Positions 45,129 to 53,844 of a DNA stretch of 64,000 nucleotides are shown in pieces. The stretch's first letter is position 1. The number at the start of each line of letters is the position of its first letter. The position numbers and the translations under genes are program-made. This stretch comes from Chitinophaga sp. 180180018-3 (GTDB lineage Bacteria; Bacteroidota; Bacteroidia; Chitinophagales; Chitinophagaceae). The stretch covers positions 5,580,001-5,644,000 of the forward strand of contig NZ_CP140772.1 of assembly GCF_037893185.1 (NCBI RefSeq). The letters run 5' to 3'. A model generated the notes under the pieces. That model had not been told where the DNA came from and ran no database searches. It was given only the letters and a program-made list of their open reading frames with translations.

Positions 45129-47696
45129 TCAGAAATTAAGCGTATATGAAAGATAATATGTCGGGTTAAACAGATGATTATCTGTCGGGGCAAAATCGCT
45201 ATTGTCTGCATTCCTTATATCATTCAGGTACTTATCCTTTGACTGAATAACATTATACAGTCCGCCTGATATCTTATGTTTCAATCTACCTGTATTGAAA
45301 TAGTAATTCATATTATAGTTAAGCCGGAAATGCGATGGAGAACGGTGGTCGTAAAAGGGAAGTTTCATGCTTGATTGAGGTCTGCTTTCATCGCCTCCGG
45401 GCAGTATGTCAACCTGCGGCGGTATCCAATCTCCTGTGCTGAAACGCCATATCATTGCGAAGTCCCAATGTTTATCCGGCTGGTAATTGGCTGCCAGGCT
45501 AAGATTATGCCGTCTGTCATAACGAAAGGGAAACTTCCGGCCCTCATTTACCTCTTCAAACTGCCGCCAGCTCCATGCCAATGCATAAGAAAGCTGGACT
45601 CCCCACTTCTTCATTCTTTTTCCTGCGAGCAATTCTGTACCATAGCTCCAACCTTTGCCGGTAGCGATGTCCTGTTCCCAATTATCTTCATCATAAAAAA
45701 AATCCACGTTATCAGCAATATTGGTAATGTTATTCATTTTCCGATAGTATAGATCTGCCGCCAATGAAACTCCTTTACCATTATTGAAATTATAACCAAG
45801 ATTGAACATATCACCTTCAGCAGGCCGCAGCAGGTCTGTACTGGGCACCCATATCTCGCGATTGATACCAAGACCGGGGCTTGTTACCTGGTGCAGGTAT
45901 TGCACCATTCTCGTATAAGAAAAAGTAAGGTGCTGAGATTTCCCGATACCATATGCTGCAAATAACCTGGGCTGAAAAGAGTTGTAGTGATAATCCCTGA
46001 ATCTGTAAAAACTGACATTCATTCCTGGCCGGATCAGCAGCTGGCGTACCGGCCTGATTTCATTTTCATAGTACACCGACATTTCCGTGAATGGCAGCGG
46101 CTTCATCGGTGTGTTATTATCCACTTCTTCCTGCAATTCCGAAGACATATTTGTATCAAAAGGGCGGATGACTGTATGCAATAGCTTGCCGCCAAAACGG
46201 AATTGTGTATTGGCAGATGTATTGATCTCGAACTGTGTTTTTGCTTCATATCTTTCAATGGATGCATAGTTGTTGTAGGCCCTTGATCTTTTTGTCACAC
46301 CAGTTACCGTGTCAACATTCAGTAATTTAAAACCTGCAAGGTTGTGATAATTACTTACATTCACTGTTGTGTTCATAAACACATGTGAATTCACCACATG
46401 GCTCCAGTTGATGGTAGCCAGTCTGTTTCCCCAAACCTGTAGATTCTGTGATTCCGTCTGCCTGAGTTGTAAACGATCATTGCCTATATATCCACTGAAC
46501 ATCAATTTATCATTACTATTAAACAGATGGGTGATTTTGAAGTGAATATCGTAGAACCGTAACCGGTAGTTGCTGTCGAGTATATTCAACAGTGGGTCGG
46601 ACCAGCTGCGTCTGAAAGATGCCATCATCGCAGTACGTCCTTTCTGCAAGGGGCCTTCTACAACAGCAGCGGCGGCCAGTAAACCCGTATTCAGTTGTCC
46701 ACTCCATTTGTACATATTGCCATCTTTGGTATTCACTTCCGTCACTGATGACAGTGCTCCATCAAAGCGTGCAGGGAAATCATTCTTAAATTGCCGGATC
46801 GATTTCAGGGAGCTTTCGCTGATAATAGATATCTCCCCCAGCACATGCGTGGGATTGAACACCTGGTTTCCATCCAGCAGGAATACACTCTGTTCCGGAT
46901 CTCCACCGCGTACCATCAGCCTGCCCATAGCATCCTCTGATTCAACATTTCCCGGCATCAGGTACAATGATCTCACCGGATCGCTCTCTCCCAGGAAATT
47001 ATTATAGGCGGCAGAAAGATATTTATCTACATTGGAACCACCATCTTTTGGCAGTATATAACCGGGTGTTACTTTCACTTCCCGCAATACCGCAGGATTC
47101 AGGGTAAAATCTCTTCTTGCAGCGCCGGCAACCAACACTTCCAACACCTTTGCAGGGTGCCCGGTATGTGTTATCCTCAGGTGATGCAGTCCGCGGGTAA
47201 GGCAAATGCTGTAGTATCCAAACATGTTCGATTGCGCTGCCTGACCAGTTTCAAGATCTATTATCACTGCATAGGGCAAGGGTTCCAGGCTGTTCTCTTC
47301 TTTTGTATATCCAAACAGGGTATATTGATCAACTGGTTTTGGCAGCGCCAATACTATGTCAGAAGGAATCAGTACTATCTTCCCATTCCTTTCTGTTACT
47401 CTCACTCTTTTGCCTGCCAGCAGGCCATTCAACACATTTCCCAATGTTGTTACGCCTTCTCTGAGCTGCATTGTACTGCCTCCTTCAAGATACGTTCCTG
47501 CATATTCAATGACTACATTACTGTAAGTACTCACTTTCCTCAACAGAAAAGGTGCGGTACCGCGTGCAGTATAGCACATAAATCTCCTTTCCAGCAACCC
47601 GTCCTGCGAAAACGCAGTGTGGAAGCCGGTGACAAGGATCATCAATGATAAAAATATTTTCAGTCCTGCATTATGATATCGTAGCGGGGTGGCCAC
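45129..47696 (-). CDS. TonB-dependent receptor with N-terminal STN signalling domain
   Basis: An 855-residue outer-membrane receptor. Signal peptide (to TAFSQ); STN-type secretin/TonB N-terminal domain (about 40-115) that would signal to the FecR anti-sigma protein; a carboxypeptidase-regulatory-like beta-sandwich (about 120-210); plug domain (about 220-330) with RLMVRGGDPEQSVFLLDG; then a 22-stranded barrel ending in a Phe (TYYLSYTLNF). It is not followed by a SusD gene. Sigma and FecR genes lie directly upstream in the same direction, so it is probably a trans-envelope-regulated uptake system. Substrate unknown. Confidence 0.9.
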   Translation of the reverse strand: MATPLRYHNAGLKIFLSLMILVTGFHTAFSQDGLLERRFMCYTARGTAPFLLRKVSTYSNVVIEYAGTYLEGGSTMQLREGVTTLGNVLNGLLAGKRVRVTERNGKIVLIPSDIVLALPKPVDQYTLFGYTKEENSLEPLPYAVIIDLETGQAAQSNMFGYYSICLTRGLHHLRITHTGHPAKVLEVLVAGAARRDFTLNPAVLREVKVTPGYILPKDGGSNVDKYLSAAYNNFLGESDPVRSLYLMPGNVESEDAMGRLMVRGGDPEQSVFLLDGNQVFNPTHVLGEISIISESSLKSIRQFKNDFPARFDGALSSVTEVNTKDGNMYKWSGQLNTGLLAAAAVVEGPLQKGRTAMMASFRRSWSDPLLNILDSNYRLRFYDIHFKITHLFNSNDKLMFSGYIGNDRLQLRQTESQNLQVWGNRLATINWSHVVNSHVFMNTTVNVSNYHNLAGFKLLNVDTVTGVTKRSRAYNNYASIERYEAKTQFEINTSANTQFRFGGKLLHTVIRPFDTNMSSELQEEVDNNTPMKPLPFTEMSVYYENEIRPVRQLLIRPGMNVSFYRFRDYHYNSFQPRLFAAYGIGKSQHLTFSYTRMVQYLHQVTSPGLGINREIWVPSTDLLRPAEGDMFNLGYNFNNGKGVSLAADLYYRKMNNITNIADNVDFFYDEDNWEQDIATGKGWSYGTELLAGKRMKKWGVQLSYALAWSWRQFEEVNEGRKFPFRYDRRHNLSLAANYQPDKHWDFAMIWRFSTGDWIPPQVDILPGGDESRPQSSMKLPFYDHRSPSHFRLNYNMNYYFNTGRLKHKISGGLYNVIQSKDKYLNDIRNADNSDFAPTDNHLFNPTYYLSYTLNF

Positions 47697-47732
47697 TCAC
47701 ATTCAGTGATTCGCTTAAATAAATATGTTTTT

Positions 47733-48737
47733 TCAGTAAATAACTACAGTGTTTTCTATCTTGCGATAATGCAAGCCTGTGATGGCAGTGATTTCATCCA
47801 GCACTTCCTGCAATGGCTGTCCCCGGAAACTGGAAGTAACTCTTATTGTCTTGCCCTTCAGCGCATCTCCCAGTTTGACGGTAATACGGTAATAAGATGA
47901 GATATCAGCCACTGCTTTTTCCAGGGGAGTATCATTGAACGTAAGCACATTTGTTTTCCACGATAAATAGTTATCGTCACTCACATTTCTTTTTTCAAAA
48001 TTCCCTCCGGTACACGTGACTTCTTCCTGTGCAGCAACAATACAATGATTTTCCGGTGCGGCCTTCATAGAAAACAGGACCTTTCCTGTCATGACCACTA
48101 CACGGTCGTTCTGCGCTATTGTGCTGATCACAAATGATGTTCCCAATACTTTGACCAATGACCTTTCTGTTTGCACATTGAAAGGCAGCCTGTCATTATT
48201 TGAGATCTCGAAGAGTGCATCTCCGGTTAATACTATCTGCCTGTTTTTACGTCCGAAAGCGGCGTTGTAGCTGATAGTACCTCCTTTTCGGAGCAATACC
48301 AGTGAACTGTCGGGCAAACGTATGTATATATTGTTTTTTCCGGCGGAGACCACTTCTGCTGGTATTTTTGTATCCGGCTTATGGAGCAAAAACCAGCCAA
48401 TGAGTATTACAACAGCCGCCACTGCTGCAACCATAGCTGGTTTTACATATCTTCGGATCACTTTCATGCGGCGAGGCATCTGCATGCCGGTATCCGCAAC
48501 AGCACCTCTGCTTCGCAGTTGCTGGTCCATGCGCAGCCAGGCAGTTGCCGTATCAAAGTCTGATTGCAGCCGGGCTGCACCGCTGGCAGCCCACAATGCA
48601 TTGTAGCGGATCAGTTCCTGATCGTGCGCATCGCTCTGTAAACGCCATTCTTCCAGCATTTTTTCCTCTTCCGGAGTAATGCTGCCTGATAGTTTGTTTA
48701 CAACAATCTCTTTTATGGTATCAGGTAATACAATCAT
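47733..48737 (-). CDS. FecR-family anti-sigma regulator
   Basis: A 334-residue inner-membrane regulator with an N-terminal cytoplasmic sigma-binding part (SGSITPEEEKMLEEWR), one membrane helix (about 100-120, AAVAAVVILIGWFLL), a FecR domain (about 130-235) and a C-terminal DUF4974-like region. It would hold or activate the ECF sigma factor encoded upstream and respond to the STN domain of the receptor encoded downstream. The ATG at 48737 is preferred over 48764. Confidence 0.92.
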   Translation of the reverse strand: MIVLPDTIKEIVVNKLSGSITPEEEKMLEEWRLQSDAHDQELIRYNALWAASGAARLQSDFDTATAWLRMDQQLRSRGAVADTGMQMPRRMKVIRRYVKPAMVAAVAAVVILIGWFLLHKPDTKIPAEVVSAGKNNIYIRLPDSSLVLLRKGGTISYNAAFGRKNRQIVLTGDALFEISNNDRLPFNVQTERSLVKVLGTSFVISTIAQNDRVVVMTGKVLFSMKAAPENHCIVAAQEEVTCTGGNFEKRNVSDDNYLSWKTNVLTFNDTPLEKAVADISSYYRITVKLGDALKGKTIRVTSSFRGQPLQEVLDEITAITGLHYRKIENTVVIY

Positions 48738-48794
48738 AATTTCCGTATCCCTCCTACTTATCAAAACATAATCATCCTTAATATTCCTATCTGT

Positions 48795-49331
48795 TTACAA
48801 AAAAAATAATAGTAAACACTTTGCATTACTCACAAAAGTTTTCAGCAGTTTCAATGCCTTCCACAACTGGTTGTTCACTGTTTTCACGGATATGCCCAGG
48901 CTATCGGCTGCCTGCTGATTGCTCAGCTCTCCCATCCGGCACAGCAGGAATACCTCTTTGCATTTGGGAGGTAGTTGCGCAATGGCCTGCCCCAGCAGGG
49001 CATGGTAATTAATCGGATCTCCTGTCCACGGCGCGGTATCCGTGACATCCTCGTCTTCGGTATCCAGATCAGAAAGGCTGTAAACAACATGTTTCTGTTC
49101 CCTTCTGAGGTAGGTAAGGCAGTTATTGCGCACTGCCGTAAAAAGATAGAACCGCACATTGTCAGAGGCTATCAGATCCTTACGTGTTTCCCATATCCTG
49201 ATAAAAACTTCCTGCACGATATCTTCACAGATGTTCGGTTCTTTCACGAAACTGTTGGCATACCTGCAAAGCGGGTTATAGAATTTTTCGAACACCAGCC
49301 GGAACTGTTCATAAAGAGCATCTGCACGCAC
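48795..49331 (-). CDS. ECF RNA polymerase sigma factor
   Basis: A 178-residue sigma-70 factor of the Bacteroidota ECF type. Region 2 (about 15-80) has NICEDIVQEVFIRIWE and FYLFTAVRNNCLTYLR; region 4 (about 115-170) has LPPKCKEVFLLCRMGELSNQQAADSLGI, read from adjacent segments. It is the first gene of the FecR/TonB-receptor cluster. It probably drives the receptor gene when FecR is signalled. Confidence 0.93.
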   Translation of the reverse strand: MRADALYEQFRLVFEKFYNPLCRYANSFVKEPNICEDIVQEVFIRIWETRKDLIASDNVRFYLFTAVRNNCLTYLRREQKHVVYSLSDLDTEDEDVTDTAPWTGDPINYHALLGQAIAQLPPKCKEVFLLCRMGELSNQQAADSLGISVKTVNNQLWKALKLLKTFVSNAKCLLLFFL

Positions 49332-49485
49332 AAGAAAAAATTTAATATATACTACAATATCTTAACGCGGCTCCCGGCACGCATCACCGGCCCTATATCT
49401 ACACTAGAAACGGGAATTATGTTGATTCCCTCTATTTCCCGAATAACAGGACCGGAGCCACCGTTGAACAACATACATAAAAAGC

Positions 49486-49503
49486 CTCCTGCGAAGGCAG
49501 GAG
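49486..49503 (-). terminator. Intrinsic terminator (minus strand)
   Basis: CTCCTGC/GCAGGAG 7-bp stem with a GAAG loop; on the minus strand it is followed by GCTTTTTATG. It ends the small secreted-protein gene upstream (49564-49773) before the sigma factor gene. Confidence 0.75.
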
Positions 49504-49563
49504 ACCTAATTAACACTTTTTTGAACCTTATAGAATATTATAGCCGGCTGTCTTGCAGTGACA

Positions 49564-49773
49564 TTAATATTTTTTATTCCCCTTTTTTGCAGTATCCGTT
49601 TTGGGCCATGCTTTAGATGCCGGCGCTATTGTTTTTCCGGATAATTTGTGGCTTGTATCCTGTTTATGTTGTTCATTTTTACGCTGCTCTTTTGACTGAG
49701 CCGTAACATCTGCCACCGAAATCATAGCAATAGCAGCCGCCAGCACTGTTGAAAAAATTAACCTACGCTTCAT
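49564..49773 (-). CDS. Small secreted lysine-rich protein
   Basis: A 69-residue exported protein: signal peptide (MKRRLIFSTVLAAAIAMISV, then ADVTAQ) and a mature part of about 43 residues rich in Lys, Gln, Asn and Thr (SKEQRKNEQHKQ), with no cysteines. It has its own terminator. I do not recognise a family. Its composition suggests an intrinsically disordered periplasmic or surface peptide. Confidence 0.65.
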   Translation of the reverse strand: MKRRLIFSTVLAAAIAMISVADVTAQSKEQRKNEQHKQDTSHKLSGKTIAPASKAWPKTDTAKKGNKKY

Positions 49774-49936
49774 AAAATTGTTTTTTGATTAGTTATTTAA
49801 TATTGGTTGGGTAACCGTTACTTATGACAGTAAAACACATGGCAAGGGCATCTTCCTACCCGGGATGAGTGGCAGAGTGTTAAACTCGTGTTAAAAGCGG
49901 GGGGATGGGGGTTTTCTGTAAATAGTAGAGTGGGGG

Positions 49937-50590
49937 TTAATCCTTATCAATTCCATCTTCCAAAATCAGCCTGGCAATCTCCGTCAATCCCTTCTTCAAC
50001 CATCTTTTTTTCAGCGCATTCTTATCAGCCATTACTACTTTCTTATTTTCCAGCTTAACTAATAAGGTTGGCTTAGCCATTCCGTCATACAAACAAATTA
50101 CATTGAATGTATCCCAATAATCATTGATAAATTTCAAATTCTGTTCATAAACCCCTTTAATTGTCCTGGCATCCACAGCATGACCACCTTCCCGCACTCT
50201 TTGCTTTACCCGCTGCTCACAATGCAATACACTATCCAGACACAGGTAATTCAGTTGAATCTGATAGCCGTGTTTCTCAAAACGATCAAGATATCTCCAG
50301 TAATCGGGATGAGATAACGGAGTTTCCAAAACGAAGGGGTGTTTATTGGCGATGGCCTCATTAATCTTTGTTGAAAGATACTCTTCCATCATTGAAGATG
50401 ACTGACTACTAATTTCTTCCGGAGCTAATCCTCTCCCCTGAAGCTCTTTCTCAAACATGGTACGGGTTAAATCTCTATCAAAAGGGGGGACACCATTAAA
50501 CAGTTCCGGTAGCATGGATTCTATGTGGGTAGATTTTCCCGCACCATTGGGGCCGGAGATAACAAGCAATGTTGGTTTAGAATAATCCAT
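49937..50590 (-). CDS. Zeta-toxin family P-loop kinase
   Basis: A 217-residue P-loop kinase with Walker A GPNGAGKST (about residues 13-21) and the zeta-toxin order of motifs, including FDRDLTR and the substrate-loop region PFVLETPLSHPDYW. Zeta toxins phosphorylate UDP-N-acetylglucosamine and stop cell-wall synthesis; other members of this fold phosphorylate different small molecules. Its start overlaps the 3' end of a small upstream gene by 14 bp, the usual layout of a toxin-antitoxin pair. Confidence 0.82.
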   Translation of the reverse strand: MDYSKPTLLVISGPNGAGKSTHIESMLPELFNGVPPFDRDLTRTMFEKELQGRGLAPEEISSQSSSMMEEYLSTKINEAIANKHPFVLETPLSHPDYWRYLDRFEKHGYQIQLNYLCLDSVLHCEQRVKQRVREGGHAVDARTIKGVYEQNLKFINDYWDTFNVICLYDGMAKPTLLVKLENKKVVMADKNALKKRWLKKGLTEIARLILEDGIDKD

Positions 50591-50858
50591 TTTTCAGCTT
50601 AAAGTCTTCACGTACTTCCTTCGCCTCTATTTCAGATAAAGTACGAATAAACCTCGTTTCAATATCCGCACCGATAGTATAAACTTCCTGGATCTCTATG
50701 TGCCCGTCAGCATACTCATAAAAACCCTGGCCCTCAGGGAGCTTATCTGATAAAATCAGGAATGGCAGATCTCTCATGAAATTACGATTCCTGATCTGCT
50801 CAATTGTCGTAGCAAACTTTCTTTCCTGAATAGCTATTTCTCGCTCTAACGCAGTCAT
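50577..50858 (-). CDS. Small protein upstream of the zeta toxin (putative antitoxin)
   Basis: A 93-residue protein with a helical N-terminus (MTALEREIAIQERKFATTI), a middle YEYADGHIEIQEVYTIGAD that looks like a short beta region, and an acidic C-terminal helix (SEIEAKEVREDFKL). It is not similar to the classic epsilon antitoxin by eye. The overlap with the zeta gene suggests translational coupling and an antitoxin role. This is inference from context. Confidence 0.7.
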   Translation of the reverse strand: MTALEREIAIQERKFATTIEQIRNRNFMRDLPFLILSDKLPEGQGFYEYADGHIEIQEVYTIGADIETRFIRTLSEIEAKEVREDFKLKNGLF

Positions 50859-51030
50859 TATTAATTTCTTTGAAACTCAAAATCCTAATAAAATTAGCAA
50901 AAAAAAATCATATGGCAAAACCTGTATTTAGAATAAAAACAACGATAACACATAGCACTAAATGCCATATAATACACTGAATCTCAACCAACAAAGAGAA
51001 TACATCAAGTACAAATAAAATTGGCGTCTC

Positions 51031-51077
51031 AATAAATCAAAAGGCATCAACTCCCGTCGATGCCTTTTTGATTTATT
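51031..51077 (-). terminator. Terminator of the phosphodiesterase operon
   Basis: AATAAATCAAAAGGCATC (51031-51048) pairs with 51059-51077 (one extra base in the 3' arm) around a 10-base loop. On the minus strand the stem ends in a TTTTGATTTATT sequence. It lies past the 51131 stop, the end of the SusC/SusD/phosphodiesterase run. Confidence 0.75.
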
Positions 51078-51130
51078 CATCTTCTTTAAACCTGCGGACA
51101 TCGGAAAGAAATCCACTTATATCCAATCCT

Positions 51131-52363
51131 CTACCCTTCTTTCCCTACCCATCTATTCACCACATTATCCGCTCCTTCCAATACCACTTTATAAAACCCT
51201 GACGGCAGCTCCTTAACACTTACCTCTGCATGTTCCTGCTGCAGTGGCACCTCTCCCATCAGCTGATATTGATCCTTTCCACCGGTCTTAAAATTATTGG
51301 TAGTAGTCACCCAGATCTTCACATTACCTTTCCTTTCACAGGCCTTCCAGGAAAGTTTCAGCGAACCATTATCCAACACTGCACCAGGCCGGGTCAGCGA
51401 TATTTTGCCGGTAAGCGGCACCCCATCCAGCTCACGGCTGTCATCCAATGGCAATGGTATCTTCATAAAACGAGCGATGGTAGGTAGTATGTCCACAACA
51501 CCCGGCTGCCCGGTTTTAAAATAGTCGTTCAGGCCGGAGGCATTGGTAACGATCCAGGTGGTGCGTTCACGATCAGACTGCCCACCATGACCGCGACCAT
51601 CTTTAGCAGTTCGGCCATGATCTGTAGTGATGAAAATCTGCCAGTCTTCACCGAAATTTTTCCGGCGGTACTCCAATGCATCCCAGATGCGGCCTACCTG
51701 ATCATCCATCATTTTAACAGCGGCATAGAACTGTTCACTATCACCATAACGATGGCCCATATCGTCCGTATATTCCAGATACACCCATGTCAGGTCCGGT
51801 GCTTCTTTACGAACATAATCAACTGCCTGGTTCGTTACTTCTTCGTCAAGCAGGTGCATATACCATCTGTCTTTGTCATGCGGAAACCTCACGGTGTCTA
51901 TCTCCAGCCCGTCTACATGATGATCGATTTTCAGGTTACCGGTTTGCGGCAGACCGTCACCTACCAGCTTGGTGCGATTGTCGAGCCAGGAGGAGAAAAT
52001 AGCCGTTTTCTTTTGTGGATAAGCCTGTTTGAAAAACCGGAAGATGCTGCTATAGCTATAATTCTGCGCAGCAATATCGTTGTCCCATACGTTGTGTTTA
52101 TTCACCCAGGTGCCTGTCAACAGGCTATTATAGCCTACTGCAGAGATGGTGGGTGTTTGCGAATAACCATCTTTCTCTCCTCCCACATAGGCACGGGTAT
52201 AACCTCCTACTTTAGCAATGTTGTGCAGATGTGGGGTAGATTGTTTTTCAATAACATCCGCCGGTATACCATCTGCAATAACAAAGAGGGTCTTCTTTTT
52301 TTGCTGCGCCATTAGTGTGGTGCAGGAAAAGATACCGACAGACAGGATAATTGTTTTTAACAT
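51131..52363 (-). CDS. Alkaline-phosphatase-superfamily phosphodiesterase (NPP type)
   Basis: A 410-residue exported enzyme (signal peptide to LMAQQ) of the nucleotide pyrophosphatase/phosphodiesterase group. Visible metal and catalytic motifs are LFVIADGIPADV (first metal Asp), SAVGYNSLLTGTWVNKHNVWDN with Asn/Thr at the nucleophile position, YTDDMGHRYG (Asp/His metal pair) and TTDHGRTAKDGRGHGGQ (Asp-His). Its gene is the last of the SusC/SusD operon and would act on the substrate taken up, a phosphodiester or phosphorylated compound. A final beta-domain (about 330-400) has carbohydrate-binding-like strands. Confidence 0.87.
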   Translation of the reverse strand: MLKTIILSVGIFSCTTLMAQQKKKTLFVIADGIPADVIEKQSTPHLHNIAKVGGYTRAYVGGEKDGYSQTPTISAVGYNSLLTGTWVNKHNVWDNDIAAQNYSYSSIFRFFKQAYPQKKTAIFSSWLDNRTKLVGDGLPQTGNLKIDHHVDGLEIDTVRFPHDKDRWYMHLLDEEVTNQAVDYVRKEAPDLTWVYLEYTDDMGHRYGDSEQFYAAVKMMDDQVGRIWDALEYRRKNFGEDWQIFITTDHGRTAKDGRGHGGQSDRERTTWIVTNASGLNDYFKTGQPGVVDILPTIARFMKIPLPLDDSRELDGVPLTGKISLTRPGAVLDNGSLKLSWKACERKGNVKIWVTTTNNFKTGGKDQYQLMGEVPLQQEHAEVSVKELPSGFYKVVLEGADNVVNRWVGKEG

Positions 52364-52376
52364 AGATCACGTTTTA

Positions 52377-53834
52377 CTACTCTTTTACCAATAACCACAT
52401 CACGCCATTGATATTATCTCCCTGAGGATACTGACGGGCGATGGCATCACTCACATGTTGTCTGTTGTACAGTAGTTCTCCACTGGGGTACATCCAGCGT
52501 TTGGGAACCTTTTTATCATTCAGCACACCGTTGCCGGAAACATCAAATACAGGCATCCCGGTACGACGCTGTTCATAAAACATCTGCCAGCCGGAATTCA
52601 TGAAGAAGCTGATATACTTTTGATTGAAGATGCTTATTAGTTCCTGTCCTGGCACCAGCTGTACCACCGGCTGCGAAAGATACGCTGTTATGTCAGCAGG
52701 CGCAACTTTAAAAAACTCCATGGAAGCCTGTATACCTTTCCGGTAATAGTCTGCCGCATCGCCGCTAATCCAGCCACGCACCACTGCTTCAGCCAGTATA
52801 AACTGAAGCTCCGGGTATCCTAATACCACACCAGGTTCATTCACCGGATCATTGTAATACCGCTTCGCTATTTTTGACACTTCACCAGTTACTACAAGGC
52901 TATTGTTCTCATCGATCGTAGCGCTGCCTTTTGCACCACCATAGGCAGTAAAATCGTTGTCGGGCTGAGAAGCATATTTACCGGCTTTCTGTGCATAACG
53001 GAAAAGCCTTGGATCTTTTAATCCTTTCAACAGGTTTACAAAATTCCCCTCCATATAGAAGGCGGTTTGCATACTGTTGTTGTTATAATAAGGATAGCGA
53101 TTGTCCTGCAGGTCTGCAAATACGAGCTGTCCGTTATCGCTGTTACCAGTCATCAACGGGTATTTAGTGGGATTATTTACAATTTCTGCAAAACGCTCTT
53201 TTACTTTCAGCCTGGTGTTGCCTTCTTTCTGCGAGAGGCTCATCAGCACCCGCAGGGAAAAGCTATTGATCAGACGTATCCACTGATCTTTTTTGCCGCC
53301 ATAAATAACATCTCCCCGGATATCGCCAGCAGCAGCAAGCTGATCACCAGCGCCTTTGAGGTCATCCAGGATATGGAGGAAGATGTCTTCCTGCCGGTCA
53401 TATACTGGGGTAAACATCTCGCTGGATCCTTTCAACGCTTCGCTGTAAGGAATATCCCCAAACGCCAGCGTTAGTCTCATGAAGAACCAGGCACGGAAGA
53501 ATTTACCGAGGGCAAGATATGCAGGCTGATTCATCCGGGTGGCCTCTTCTTCCATCTTCAGTACCTGCCGCAGATTACTGTAATCACTAAAATCTGACCG
53601 CTGCCAGTTGTAATACTGAGATGCGTCTATCCCATCGGTATTAACCAGGTAACGGGAGGCAAATGCTGCCGAGGTACTGATATCTTTGAAGGTCACTGTT
53701 TCTATTCCTGTCAGCAACAGTTCGGGCGGAGCCTGTGTGGGCTTGTTTGGGTCTGTCTGGAAGTATTCAAACTTCTTGCAGCTGCTGAACGCAAGCAGCA
53801 GTAAGCAAAATATGGCAAGTGATAATTTTCGCAT
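52377..53834 (-). CDS. SusD/RagB-family (SusD-like) lipoprotein
   Basis: A 485-residue surface lipoprotein (lipobox FSSCKK) of the SusD-like group, with YLALGKFFRAWFFMRLTLAFGDIPYSEAL and, later, YPELQFILAEAVVRG helices typical of the SusD TPR-like core. It binds the ligand at the lid of the SusC channel. The susC-like gene ends 10 bp upstream and the phosphodiesterase gene starts 13 bp downstream, a compact operon. Confidence 0.93.
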   Translation of the reverse strand: MRKLSLAIFCLLLLAFSSCKKFEYFQTDPNKPTQAPPELLLTGIETVTFKDISTSAAFASRYLVNTDGIDASQYYNWQRSDFSDYSNLRQVLKMEEEATRMNQPAYLALGKFFRAWFFMRLTLAFGDIPYSEALKGSSEMFTPVYDRQEDIFLHILDDLKGAGDQLAAAGDIRGDVIYGGKKDQWIRLINSFSLRVLMSLSQKEGNTRLKVKERFAEIVNNPTKYPLMTGNSDNGQLVFADLQDNRYPYYNNNSMQTAFYMEGNFVNLLKGLKDPRLFRYAQKAGKYASQPDNDFTAYGGAKGSATIDENNSLVVTGEVSKIAKRYYNDPVNEPGVVLGYPELQFILAEAVVRGWISGDAADYYRKGIQASMEFFKVAPADITAYLSQPVVQLVPGQELISIFNQKYISFFMNSGWQMFYEQRRTGMPVFDVSGNGVLNDKKVPKRWMYPSGELLYNRQHVSDAIARQYPQGDNINGVMWLLVKE

Positions 53835-53844
53835 GATACAAAGA

